Of a DNA stretch of 64,000 nt, positions 35,810 through 43,730 are shown piece by piece (the stretch's first letter is position 1; every line of letters begins with the position of its first letter). The translations under genes and the position numbers were made by a program. The notes beneath the pieces are model-generated. The model did no database searches and was not told the origin of the DNA. It saw only the letters and a program-made list of their open reading frames with translations. This DNA comes from Microbacterium sp. Bi121 (lineage in GTDB: Bacteria > Actinomycetota > Actinomycetes > Actinomycetales > Microbacteriaceae). Location of the stretch: positions 310,001-374,000 of the forward strand of contig NZ_CAKKLJ010000004.1 of NCBI RefSeq assembly GCF_918698005.1, in the 5' to 3' direction.

Positions 35810-36190
35810 TCACCAGAAGCGCGGCGCCTCCGGCTCGGGCTTGCGGTCAGCCCCGCCCCAGCGGAGCGCCTCGTCCGTGACGGCGGATGCCGCGGCATCC
35901 GCCCCGCGCAGGGCCACATCGGCCTCGGCCGCACCGGGCCCGACAGGGTCGACCAGCAGCGTGGTGCTGAAACCCGCACGGCTGGGGTTGACCGCGCACT
36001 CCAGAACCCGACCGACCCAGGTCGCCGCTCCCGAGACGGCGGACCGGGAGTGCTCGTACCGGATCCGCGTCTCCAGATCCGTCACGGCGAGGACCGAACG
36101 CTCGCCGTTCTCATCCACCCGCTCGACTACCTCGACACGATGCCCGTGCGGGATCGGGGCGGGCATCGCGACAACGATCGTCCTGTCCAT
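35810..36190 (-). CDS. Hypothetical protein
   Basis: This 126-residue protein is not recognised. It is rich in Ala, Val, Arg and Asp, has no membrane segment or signal, and begins MDRTIVVAMPAPIPHGHRVEVVERV. A stretch near residues 37-60 (LAVTDLETRIRYEHSRSAVSG) looks like short beta strands. It converges with the dnaE2 gene with 10 bp between stops. Codon use fits the neighbours, so it is probably real. It may be a small cytoplasmic accessory protein. Confidence 0.6.
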   Translation of the reverse strand: MDRTIVVAMPAPIPHGHRVEVVERVDENGERSVLAVTDLETRIRYEHSRSAVSGAATWVGRVLECAVNPSRAGFSTTLLVDPVGPGAAEADVALRGADAAASAVTDEALRWGGADRKPEPEAPRFW

Positions 36191-36257
36191 GGCTACAGCC
36201 TACGAAGACCGGCGGCAGAGGCAAGGGCTTCGCGCTGCAGACCTCTAGACTCGCTGC

Positions 36258-37202
36258 ATGCCGTCTTCGCTGCTGTCGAGACTCGACGCGCGGACCGGCC
36301 GCCTGTACTTCACTGCGCAGGCCATCGCGGGCACCATCTGGTGGTTCGGTGTGGCCCTGTCGGAATCCGTCCGCGAACTCACACTGGGGCGCCTGGATCC
36401 GGTACTGGTGGCCGCTTTCGACATCCCGCTCTTCGTCATCGCGTCGCTGCTCGTCGCTGTCGGCGTGCGCAGGGCCGTGTGGATCGTCGTACCGTGGACC
36501 GCGGTCGTCGCTGCCGGCATGGCGCTGTACGCGACACTCACAGGGCTCGCCGGGTGGGGCGTGCTGCTCATGATCGCCGCCACCGTCGGGAGCATCGCCG
36601 CAGGGCTGCTGGTCTGGCTGGGGCGTGCTCCCACCGAGTGGATCCTCTTCGGGCCGTTCTCCTTCCGGCTCGCGACGGCGACGACGACCCGTGCGCATGT
36701 CACTCGCTCGGCCGCGCAGATCGTCGTGTTCTGGGGGCTGTTCCTCGGGGTGATCCCGGCGGTCATCGTCTTCTTCGAGCAGCGGTGGAGCCTGCACGTC
36801 GATTTCCCCGATGCGGTGCGCGTGGGCGGCGGCATCCTGTTCGTCGCCGCGGGCGCGTTGGGGCTCTGGTCCGCCGCCGTGATGTCGACGCAGGGCGAGG
36901 GCACACCACTGCCATCGGCGATGGCACGCCGGCTGGTGGTCACCGGTCCGTACCGGTTCGTCCGCAATCCGATGGCGATCGCCGGGATCGCACAGGGCGT
37001 CGCCGTGGGGCTCGCGATGGGGTCGTGGGTGGTGATCGTCTACGCCCTGAGCGGGTCGCTGATCTGGAACTGGATCGTCCGACCGCTCGAGGAGGACGAC
37101 CTCGAAGCCCGCTTCGGGGCCGAGTACGTGGCGTATGCGCAGGCCGTACGGTGTTGGATCCCGCAGTTGCGTCCGTTCCACGCCGACGTGAACATCGGGT
37201 GA
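36258..37202 (+). CDS. ICMT-like membrane methyltransferase family protein
   Basis: This 314-residue protein has seven or eight hydrophobic helices. Its C-terminal quarter carries TGPYRFVRNPMAIAGIAQGV and RPLEEDDLEARFGAEYVAYAQAVRCWIP, the SAM-binding signature of isoprenylcysteine carboxyl methyltransferase/PEMT-like membrane enzymes. Bacterial members methylate lipids, alcohols or prenyl compounds, and SrsB of Streptomyces is a methyltransferase acting on phenolic lipids. Its substrate is unknown. The type III polyketide synthase locus is about 8 kb away, which makes a link speculative. TAGACT at 36245-36250 with no ribosome site suggests a leaderless start. Confidence 0.85.
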   Translation: MPSSLLSRLDARTGRLYFTAQAIAGTIWWFGVALSESVRELTLGRLDPVLVAAFDIPLFVIASLLVAVGVRRAVWIVVPWTAVVAAGMALYATLTGLAGWGVLLMIAATVGSIAAGLLVWLGRAPTEWILFGPFSFRLATATTTRAHVTRSAAQIVVFWGLFLGVIPAVIVFFEQRWSLHVDFPDAVRVGGGILFVAAGALGLWSAAVMSTQGEGTPLPSAMARRLVVTGPYRFVRNPMAIAGIAQGVAVGLAMGSWVVIVYALSGSLIWNWIVRPLEEDDLEARFGAEYVAYAQAVRCWIPQLRPFHADVNIG

Positions 37203-37244
37203 CTCTGCGGGGATCCACAGACGGTCTTCCCTACGCTGGTGGTC

Positions 37245-37904
37245 ATGGATGCCGGAGCCGAGAACCTCAACGCGATCGCGGCCTGGGCGGTCGCCCTCAT
37301 GGAGACCCTCGGCGGAGTCGGGGCCGGCGTCGCCATCGCGCTGGAGAACCTGTTCCCGCCGCTGCCGAGCGAGATCATCCTGCCGCTGGCCGGCTTCACG
37401 GCTGCGCAGGGAACTCTGGGCCTGGTCGAGGTTCTGATCTGGACGACGGTCGGGTCGATCGTCGGCGCTCTCGCCCTGTACGGCATCGGCGCCTGGCTCG
37501 GGCGACGGCGGATGTACGCGATCGCAGAGCGCATTCCGCTGATCAAAGTCGAGGATGTCGAGCGCACGGAGGCCTGGTTCGAGAAGCACGGATCGAAGGC
37601 GGTGTTCTTCGGCCGGATGATCCCGATCTTCCGGAGCCTCATCTCGATCCCGGCGGGCATCGAACGGATGCCGTTGCTGCGCTTCACCATGCTGACCACC
37701 GCGGGGAGTGCGATCTGGAACACGATCTTCGTGCTCGCCGGCTTCTACCTCGGCGCCAACTGGCACATCGTCGAGGAGTATGCGGGCATCTTCCAGAAGG
37801 TCGTCATCGCGGTCGTCGTCATCGCCGTCGTCGCCTGGATCGTGGTGCGCGTCCGACAGCTCCGCCGCAACAGGGCGACAGCTGCCGCCGGCAGCGTCGA
37901 CTGA
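37245..37904 (+). CDS. DedA-family membrane protein
   Basis: This 219-residue DedA protein contains the family blocks LENLFPPLPSEIILPLAGF, GSIVGALALYGIGAWLGRRRM, FFGRMIPIFRSLISIPAGIERMPLLRF, and the later GSAIWNTIFVLAGFYLG. DedA proteins are membrane proteins; some act as flippases for undecaprenyl phosphate or polar lipids. About five membrane segments are visible. The ATG at 37245 follows a TACGCT -10-like sequence and no ribosome site, so a leaderless start is likely. GTG at 37239 is possible. It ends eight bases before the convergent flavoprotein gene. Confidence 0.93.
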   Translation: MDAGAENLNAIAAWAVALMETLGGVGAGVAIALENLFPPLPSEIILPLAGFTAAQGTLGLVEVLIWTTVGSIVGALALYGIGAWLGRRRMYAIAERIPLIKVEDVERTEAWFEKHGSKAVFFGRMIPIFRSLISIPAGIERMPLLRFTMLTTAGSAIWNTIFVLAGFYLGANWHIVEEYAGIFQKVVIAVVVIAVVAWIVVRVRQLRRNRATAAAGSVD

Positions 37905-37912
37905 CGAACCGC

Positions 37913-39286
37913 TTACAACGGACGCGTCGACGCGAGCACCTCGTTGAGTGCCTCGGTGCTGGACGGATGCGTCCAGATGCTGTCGCGGAGCTCGCTCGCC
38001 GTGACGTCGTGGCGCATCGCCAGCGCGAGCAGATTGATCACTTCCTGCGCGTCGATCGAGAACACCGTGGCCCCGAGGATCAGATCGGTGTCGGCATCCA
38101 CCAGCACCTTGATGAGGCCGTGGGTTTCGCCGATGATCTTCGGCCGCGGCATCGCCGCGATATCGGCGACGGCCTTCGATGCGACCCGTACGCGCCGACC
38201 GCTGGCCCGCGCTTCGTCCTCGTCCATTCCGACCCGGGCAAGCGGCGGGGTGAGGAACACCGTGTACGGGACGGCGACGCGGTCGCTCGTCGACCTCGTG
38301 CCTGAGCCGTCGAGCTGATCCATGACGATGCGGTTGTCGTCGAGGGAGATGTAGGTGAACTGCGGTCCGCCGTTCACGTCGCCCACGGCGAAGATGTGCT
38401 CGGCTGACGTTCGCAGCCTGTCATCGACGGTGATGTAGCCGCGCTCGTCCCGTTCCACACCGGCGGCGTCAAGACCGAGATCCGTCGTGACCGCCTGCCG
38501 ACCGACGGCGACGAGCACGGCATCCGCGGCAAGCGCACAGCTCTCGCCTGCGACCGTCACGTCGACGCTGACGTCCGCAGAGTCCTCCCGAACGGCACGG
38601 ACATCGGCGCTGAGCACGAGCTCGACGCCGGACTCCTCTAGCAGCGACCGCGCGGCATCGGCCACATCGCGGTCCTCGCGCTTCATGAACGTGTCACCGT
38701 GATCGAGCAGAGTCACTCGCGACCCGAACTTCGCGAACATGTGCGCGAACTCCAGCCCGACGTAGCCGCCGCCGACGACGATGAGCCGCTCGGGCAGCGG
38801 ATCGATGTGCTGGATGGTCGTCGAGTCGAAGACGCGCGAGCTCTCGGTCGGGAACGCCGGCCGCGCCGGCTCCGTGCCCGTGTTGATGATGATGTTCGCC
38901 GCGCGGATGCTGAGGATGTCGGTGCCTGCCGAGACCTCGACGGCGTGCGGTCCCGTGAACTGTGCGCGGCCGTCGATGAGCGTGACGCTGTCGACCTCGC
39001 CGAGCATGGCGTGATTGCGCGCACGCAGTTTGTCGGTCAGCGCATCGCGCCCGGCCACAGCATCCATGAAATACGACTGCGGGTCATCGTCCTCCCGACG
39101 CTCGGATGCGCTGTGCACGAGGTCCTTCGTCGGGACGCAGGCGATGTTGATGCAGCTGCCGCCGTACATCGACGCGGATTGTTCCACGAGTGCGACGGAT
39201 CGACCCTTTCTGCCGAGCGCTCCGGCGAGCGTCTTGCCGCCCTTGCCCCAGCCGATGACGAGCACGTCCACATCGATGTCTGCCAT
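37913..39286 (-). CDS. FAD-dependent pyridine nucleotide-disulfide oxidoreductase, RclA-like
   Basis: This 457-residue flavoprotein has an N-terminal FAD motif VIGWGKGGKTLAGALGRKG, a redox-active GGSCINIACVPTKDLVHSA disulfide (CxxxxC), an NAD(P) motif VVGGGYVGLEFAHMFAKFG near residue 170, and ends with IWTHPSSTEALNEVL. The GKGGKT N-terminus and the SCINIACVPTKDL stretch fit the RclA/YkgC type better than E3. That type reduces hypothiocyanous or hypochlorous acid products and is linked to oxidant resistance. The lpdA at 18584 is the true E3. Function is inferred from motif type only. Confidence 0.88.
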   Translation of the reverse strand: MADIDVDVLVIGWGKGGKTLAGALGRKGRSVALVEQSASMYGGSCINIACVPTKDLVHSASERREDDDPQSYFMDAVAGRDALTDKLRARNHAMLGEVDSVTLIDGRAQFTGPHAVEVSAGTDILSIRAANIIINTGTEPARPAFPTESSRVFDSTTIQHIDPLPERLIVVGGGYVGLEFAHMFAKFGSRVTLLDHGDTFMKREDRDVADAARSLLEESGVELVLSADVRAVREDSADVSVDVTVAGESCALAADAVLVAVGRQAVTTDLGLDAAGVERDERGYITVDDRLRTSAEHIFAVGDVNGGPQFTYISLDDNRIVMDQLDGSGTRSTSDRVAVPYTVFLTPPLARVGMDEDEARASGRRVRVASKAVADIAAMPRPKIIGETHGLIKVLVDADTDLILGATVFSIDAQEVINLLALAMRHDVTASELRDSIWTHPSSTEALNEVLASTRPL

Positions 39287-39301
39287 GACAGCACTCTACG
39301 A

Positions 39302-39751
39302 TCAGGCTCCTGCCGCGCGCCTCACGACCTCGCTCAACTGCTCCCACGCCTTCTCTGTCGGGTCGATGAGCGCGTACGAGGTCGGCCAGAATCCGGTCGG
39401 CTCGTCCAGGGCGGCCTGCGCGCTCACGCCGAACGTCGAATAGCGCTCCTTGTCCATCTGGCCGCTGCGGAAGAACACCACGACCTTGCCGTCCCGCGCG
39501 TAGCCGGGCTGACCGTAGTACAGCTTCGGCGCCAGGTCCGGCGCGACGGATTCGACGATCTCGTGCAGGCGTTCGGCCATCTCGCGGTCGCCATCCGGCA
39601 TCTGCGCGATCTTCGCGAGCTGCTCTGCCTTCTCGGCCGCTGCCTTCGCAGCACCCTTGGCGCGCTTGGCGTCGGCCTTGAGCTCCGCCGCACGCTGCTT
39701 CATCGCGGCGCGCTCTTCTGCGGAGAATCCTCCGGCGTCGTTCTTCGTCAT
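39302..39751 (-). CDS. DUF1801-family (YdhG-like) protein
   Basis: This 149-residue protein begins with a Lys/Ala-rich coiled-coil-like stretch (EERAAMKQRAAELKADAKRAKGAAKAAAEKAEQLAKI). A DUF1801 core follows at about residues 60-140 (ERLHEIVESVAPDLAPKLYYGQPGYARDGKVVVFF). DUF1801 members are small YdhG-fold proteins of unknown biochemical function; some are annotated as iron-chaperone-like. A GAGGAGAC ribosome site lies before the ATG. It converges with no neighbour and sits between the RclA-like gene and the AraC gene. Confidence 0.87.
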   Translation of the reverse strand: MTKNDAGGFSAEERAAMKQRAAELKADAKRAKGAAKAAAEKAEQLAKIAQMPDGDREMAERLHEIVESVAPDLAPKLYYGQPGYARDGKVVVFFRSGQMDKERYSTFGVSAQAALDEPTGFWPTSYALIDPTEKAWEQLSEVVRRAAGA

Positions 39752-39881
39752 GGTGCTGTCTCCTCGTCGTTTCGTTGCCGTGACCCCACGCTATCGGCGG
39801 CGGGCGCGACAGCACTTCTCGATTCCTGATGCGTTCGCCGCTCGATGTCCCGAGCGCGAGAAGGCCTGACAGGATGGACGC

Positions 39882-40313
39882 ATGGCGGCAGCGAGCGACC
39901 GGGCGGACATCACGGTCATGCGCCGCGTGCGCGACCGGATCGACCGTGAGTTCGCGCGTCCGCTGAACGTAGAGGACCTCGCGCGCGGCGTGCACATGTC
40001 GGCCGGTCACCTGAGCCGCGAGTTCCGGCGGATCTACGGCGAGCCGCCCTACTCGTACCTGATGACGAGGCGCATCGAGCGGGCGATGACCCTGCTGCGT
40101 CGAGGCGATCTGTCCGTCACCGAGATCTGCTTCGCCGTGGGGTTCTCGTCCCTCGGCACGTTCAGCACCCGGTTCTCCGAGCTCGTCGGGGTCTCGCCGA
40201 GCGCGTACCGCGAGGACCCGTCGCACTCAGTGGACGGCGTCCCACCGTGCCTGGCCAAGCAGGTGACCAGACCGGTCAGGAATCGAGAAGCGCAGGTGAC
40301 GGCATCCGCCTAG
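39882..40313 (+). CDS. AraC-family regulator, single DNA-binding domain
   Basis: This 143-residue protein is only the two-helix-turn-helix AraC domain (LNVEDLARGVHMSAGHLSREFRRIYGEPPYSYLMTRRIERA near residues 26-66, then SVTEICFAVGFSSLGTFSTRFSELVGVSPSAYR). No sensor domain is present, so it probably responds by partner binding or level. It precedes the VOC-family gene by 10 bases and may regulate it. Its stop TAG is followed by a TAGCGT -10-like element for the next gene. Confidence 0.9.
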   Translation: MAAASDRADITVMRRVRDRIDREFARPLNVEDLARGVHMSAGHLSREFRRIYGEPPYSYLMTRRIERAMTLLRRGDLSVTEICFAVGFSSLGTFSTRFSELVGVSPSAYREDPSHSVDGVPPCLAKQVTRPVRNREAQVTASA

Positions 40314-40323
40314 CGTGAATGCC

Positions 40324-40728
40324 ATGAACATCAACATCCACTACGCGTTCCTGCCTCACACCGACGCCGATGCGGCGCTCGGTTTCTACCGTGATCTGCT
40401 CGGCTTCGAAGTCCGCAACGATGTCGGTTACGAGAACATGCGCTGGATCACGGTGGCACCCGAGGGCAGCTCGACATCGATCGTGCTGAGCCCGCCTGCC
40501 GTCGATCCTGGCATCAGCGATGAGGAGCGCGAGACGATCATGAACCTCATCGCCAAGGGCGTCTATGGCGCCGTCACGCTCGCCACCGACGACCTCGACG
40601 GGCTGTTCGAGAAGCTCGAAGCCGGCGGAGCCGACATCGTGCAGGAGCCGACCGATCAGGACTACGGCGTACGCGACTGCGCCTTCCGCGACCCGTCCGG
40701 CAACCTGATCCGCGTGAACCAGCTCTGA
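40324..40728 (+). CDS. VOC/glyoxalase-superfamily protein
   Basis: This 134-residue protein has one vicinal-oxygen-chelate fold: HYAFLPHTDADAALGFYRDLLGFEVRNDV at the N-terminus and DLFEKLEAGG ... DCAFRDPSGNLIRVNQL at the end. The family includes glyoxalases, antibiotic-binding proteins and dioxygenases; substrate unknown. The AraC gene just upstream may control it, since the pair is a common small detoxification module. The ATG at 40324 gives the conserved MNINIHYAF start; a GTG at 40315 is possible. Confidence 0.88.
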   Translation: MNINIHYAFLPHTDADAALGFYRDLLGFEVRNDVGYENMRWITVAPEGSSTSIVLSPPAVDPGISDEERETIMNLIAKGVYGAVTLATDDLDGLFEKLEAGGADIVQEPTDQDYGVRDCAFRDPSGNLIRVNQL

Positions 40729-40762
40729 CTGACTGCTCGGGCCCGGGTTCTACGATGACGGA

Positions 40763-41461
40763 GTGACCTCCGCGCGCACGATCCAGACTCTCGGCATTCT
40801 CGGGGCCGGTCGGCTCGGCGGCGTGCTCGCTCGGCTCGCGGCATCCGCCGGTCTGCGCGTCCTCGTCGCGCACTCGGGTGACCCCGCGGTCATCGCCGGG
40901 CGGATTCGAGCACTCGGTGCGATTGCCGCGCCTGTCGAGACCGTGATCGCCGAATCGGATGCCGTCATCCTCGCGCTTCCGCTCGGAAGATACCGGATGC
41001 TGCCCGCCGACGCGCTGCGCGGCAGGCTGGTCATCGACGCCACGAACTACTGGTGGGGCTCGGACGGCATCCGAGACGACCTCAGCGATCCGCAGACGTC
41101 GACCAGCGAGCTCGTGCAGACGCACCTCGCCGGAGCGCGGGTCGTGAAGGCGCTGAGCCACATGGGGTATCAGGACCTCGAGGATGAGGCGCGTCCGGCC
41201 GGGGCATCCGGTCGCAAGGCGATCGCCGTCGCCGGTGATAACCCGGCCGATGTCGACGTCGTGTCATCCCTCGTGGACGCGCTCGGGTTCGATCCCGTGC
41301 TCGCAGGCCCTCTTGCGTCGGGGATCATGCTCGAGCCAGGCGCTGAAGCGTTCGGTGCCGACGTCGATGCCGCCCAGCTGCGCGAGATGCTCGACGGCTT
41401 CTGGACATCGCAGCGCGGCATTGTCGTGGCGCGGGCGCGAGAAGCCGGCGGCGCGACATGA
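40763..41461 (+). CDS. NAD(P)-binding oxidoreductase, NADPH-dependent F420 reductase-like
   Basis: This 232-residue protein has an N-terminal Rossmann motif (LGILGAGRLGGVLARLAASAG) and a C-terminal region with ATNYWWGSDGIRDD and RVVKALSHMGYQDL that matches F420H2:NADP+ oxidoreductase-type proteins. Many actinobacterial relatives are annotated so without proof of F420 use. It starts at GTG (40763) with no clear ribosome site. It overlaps nothing and is 35 bp from the VOC gene. I would keep the coenzyme assignment as family-level only. Confidence 0.82.
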   Translation: MTSARTIQTLGILGAGRLGGVLARLAASAGLRVLVAHSGDPAVIAGRIRALGAIAAPVETVIAESDAVILALPLGRYRMLPADALRGRLVIDATNYWWGSDGIRDDLSDPQTSTSELVQTHLAGARVVKALSHMGYQDLEDEARPAGASGRKAIAVAGDNPADVDVVSSLVDALGFDPVLAGPLASGIMLEPGAEAFGADVDAAQLREMLDGFWTSQRGIVVARAREAGGAT

Positions 41462-41484
41462 TTCGCACCTGTGCATCGGGCTGA

Positions 41485-42006
41485 CTATCCGAATGGGCGA
41501 GTGCCCGGGACCGGCGCGTCGTGCCAGTATCGCGACCATGTCCGGGCGGTTCCCGTTGCGGCGTCGGCGGCGCGAATCCGCTGCCAGTTGCGGCCGCCGC
41601 GCGCGAAAGAGGCACGCACGGACGGAGGCGCCTGCTCGTGCGGGATGGGCGTCGGGATCCATTCGCATGCCCGGACGTGCATCAGGTCGACAGCCCACGC
41701 CCCCGGATTCGCGTCGTATATCCACGCCCCGCCTATCCGGCCGAGCCACAGAGACGCATTCAGATCGCGGGTCCACACGAACGACCTGAGCGCAGCTGAC
41801 GCGAATCGCTCGAGTCGTCGCGCTGCGCGCTCACCGTACGTCGCATCGGTCTGCACGATGGCGTCGGACAGCGAAGCAGGTGGATGATCGAGTCGTCCGC
41901 CGACACCGCACAGTCCTCCCTCGAGTGCCCGCGTCACGGCGATGCCGGTCGGCACATCAGGATCGCGCGAACGCATGGGTGCTCGGTATATCGTCTGCTC
42001 CGACAT
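41485..42006 (-). CDS. Hypothetical protein
   Basis: This 173-residue protein is not recognised. Visible stretches include SLWLGRIGGAWIYDANPGAWAVDLMHVRACEWIP, with a Trp-rich pattern, and an Arg-rich N-terminus (RALEGGLCGVGGRLDHPPASLSD). There is no signal or membrane helix. The ATG at 42006 has a GAGGAG site 10 bases upstream; a GTG at 42015 is possible. It is the last of three minus-strand genes and may be coupled in function with the 59-residue acidic gene upstream. The two are 44 bp apart. Confidence 0.6.
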   Translation of the reverse strand: MSEQTIYRAPMRSRDPDVPTGIAVTRALEGGLCGVGGRLDHPPASLSDAIVQTDATYGERAARRLERFASAALRSFVWTRDLNASLWLGRIGGAWIYDANPGAWAVDLMHVRACEWIPTPIPHEQAPPSVRASFARGGRNWQRIRAADAATGTARTWSRYWHDAPVPGTRPFG

Positions 42007-42050
42007 GGTGTCCACTCTCCTCGCCGGCCTTGATCGGCTGCTTCCGCCGG

Positions 42051-42230
42051 TCAGAGATCCTCGGGCGCGAGGTCGCCCTGTCCTTCGTCGCCGAGTTCCG
42101 CCTCCACAGGGTCATCGCCCTGGGTCTCGGGCTGCTCGGCCGACGATGGCAGATCGGCCTCGGGGATCTCGTCGTCCACGTCGCGGATGTCTTCGCCGGC
42201 ATCAGAAGCGGCGTCCGGTGTCGATTCCAT
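42051..42230 (-). CDS. Small very acidic protein
   Basis: This 59-residue protein (MESTPDAASDAGEDIRDVDDEI..., ending DLAPEDL) is nearly all Asp, Glu, Ala, Pro and Gln. It has a perfect AGGAGG ribosome site four bases before the ATG, a strong sign that it is translated. No domain is recognised and the protein is probably disordered. It shares the strand and spacing of the downstream hypothetical gene. Confidence 0.65.
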   Translation of the reverse strand: MESTPDAASDAGEDIRDVDDEIPEADLPSSAEQPETQGDDPVEAELGDEGQGDLAPEDL

Positions 42231-42366
42231 GGTTCCTCCTCGATCCCGTGGCGGGGTGCTCCAAGAGCTGATACCGCCATCACGAGCAGTCTCCCGGGGC
42301 CGAAGGTGTCGCTGTGAGGGGGTTGACAGGTCTCGGAGCGCGTGACACAACGTCCGTTTCGCGGCG

Positions 42367-43329
42367 CTATGCGGGGATGCTGCGTGTGCGCGCGGCCGGG
42401 ATCAACCGCGGAACGACCTTCACGGCGATGACCATCACGACGAGTTCGACGAGCGTCTGCGTGACGACGATCAGCGGCGTGAGGGAGAATGCGGCGGGAA
42501 GAGCAAGAACCAGCGGCAGGACGACGAGCGAGTTTCGGGTCATGCCACTGAAGACGATCGCTCGCGAGCCCGGTGCATCGAGTCGCGCGATACGTGCTGC
42601 GGCCAGTCCGACCGGGACCATGATCGCCGCGAACAGGACGAAGACGATGATCACCAGCGGGAGCGAACCGATCCGCTCCCCCACGCCGGCGATCTGGGAT
42701 GCCACGACCACAGCGAGCGTGAGCATCATCAGCGGCACCATGCTCTTTTCGACCGTGCTCAGCACCCGGCCGCCCCAGCGGGTGCGTGCTGCGGCGAGCT
42801 GCGTGAGACCGGCTGCGGCGAGCGGCAGGATGATGAGCAGCGCGAAGGCTTCAGCGAACGCCGCGAGGTCGATGCCGAGGACGAAGTCCGCACCGACGAA
42901 GGCCCAGAGGTAAAGCGGCAGAAGGAGCATCTGCGCGAGCATCAGCAGTGGCGTGGCTGCGAGCAGCCGATCTCGTGAGCCGCCGGCGAGGCCTGTGAAG
43001 ACGATGACGTAGTCCACGCACGGGGTGAGCAGCACGAACAGGACACCCACGAGCAGCACCTGGTCATGGGCGACGATGCGGGACAGCATCCAGACGACGA
43101 TCGGGACGACGGCGAAGTTCACGGCGAAGATCGTCGTCAGGAACCGCCAGTCGCGGAATGCCCGGCCGATCTTCGCGAACGGCACGCCGCAGAACGTCGC
43201 GTAGAGCAGCAGACCGAGCACGGGTGTGATGGCGATTTCGGCCGGCTGCGCGATGACCGGAAACAGCAGGCCGACGGCAGCGCCGATGGCGAGGGCCGCG
43301 AGATAGAGCGGAACCTGAAGACGCTCCAT
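42367..43329 (-). CDS. Bile acid:sodium symporter (BASS)/arsenic-resistance-like transporter
   Basis: This protein of about 320 residues has nine or ten hydrophobic helices. The central LTPCVDYVIVFTGLAGGSRDRLLAATPL resembles the conserved core of ACR3-type and BASS transporters, though the ACR3 cysteine motif is not clearly shared. The TM10-like MTRNSLVVLPLVLALPAAF near the C-terminus is typical. The substrate is unknown. No arsR or arsC is nearby, so an arsenite role is unsupported. It is translationally close to the A1S_2505-like gene: a TTG at 43341 overlaps its stop, while the ATG at 43329 lies 9 bases after it. Confidence 0.85.
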   Translation of the reverse strand: MERLQVPLYLAALAIGAAVGLLFPVIAQPAEIAITPVLGLLLYATFCGVPFAKIGRAFRDWRFLTTIFAVNFAVVPIVVWMLSRIVAHDQVLLVGVLFVLLTPCVDYVIVFTGLAGGSRDRLLAATPLLMLAQMLLLPLYLWAFVGADFVLGIDLAAFAEAFALLIILPLAAAGLTQLAAARTRWGGRVLSTVEKSMVPLMMLTLAVVVASQIAGVGERIGSLPLVIIVFVLFAAIMVPVGLAAARIARLDAPGSRAIVFSGMTRNSLVVLPLVLALPAAFSLTPLIVVTQTLVELVVMVIAVKVVPRLIPAARTRSIPA

Positions 43330-43337
43330 CTGCCCAG

Positions 43338-43730
43338 TCAAGCAGACAGATGCGGAACGAAGGATTCGGGGATCGTGACGTTGGCGGGGACGCCGACGAA
43401 CAGCGGCGCGACCTCTTCGGGCGTGTGTCCCGCGATCCCGCAGCCGACCGGCGTGAGGAGGAAGCGGAGTTCAGGATGTGCTGCGGCGTACGCGATGAAG
43501 CTTCGGGCCTCGTCGGCGAGCACGTCGAGCCCGTTCATGGTGTCGATGGCGTACGTCTGACCGTGATGGCCATGGCCTTCGCCCCAGACCGCTCCGAAGC
43601 GCTGATGAGCCACGCGCGCAGCTCCACCGCCGTGCTGACCGCCGGAGTTGGAGCCGAACACGAAGACCTCGTCGGGGCGCAGGACGTCGACGATGTGCGG
43701 AGTGATGTCCGTATCGCAGGCTGTTGTCAT
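43338..43730 (-). CDS. A1S_2505-family protein (macrodomain-like)
   Basis: This 130-residue protein shows the family pattern VFVFGSNSGGQHGGGAARVAHQRFGA, then TYAIDTMNG, LRFLLTPVGCGIAGHTPEEVAPLF. The FGSN...HGGGAA pattern with GCGIAG resembles phage-associated A1S_2505 proteins and loosely macrodomain-type ADP-ribose binders. The biochemical activity is unknown. It overlaps the Rieske gene by one base (TGATG) and is followed by the transporter, so the three form an operon. This is a chromosomal context, not a prophage. Confidence 0.75.
   Translation of the reverse strand: MTTACDTDITPHIVDVLRPDEVFVFGSNSGGQHGGGAARVAHQRFGAVWGEGHGHHGQTYAIDTMNGLDVLADEARSFIAYAAAHPELRFLLTPVGCGIAGHTPEEVAPLFVGVPANVTIPESFVPHLSA

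Noticed and set aside
35744..38305. An 853-residue plus-strand reading across the ICMT-like and DedA genes
   Set aside because: Frame shadow; the two genes in frame +3/+3-related readings show full family signatures instead.
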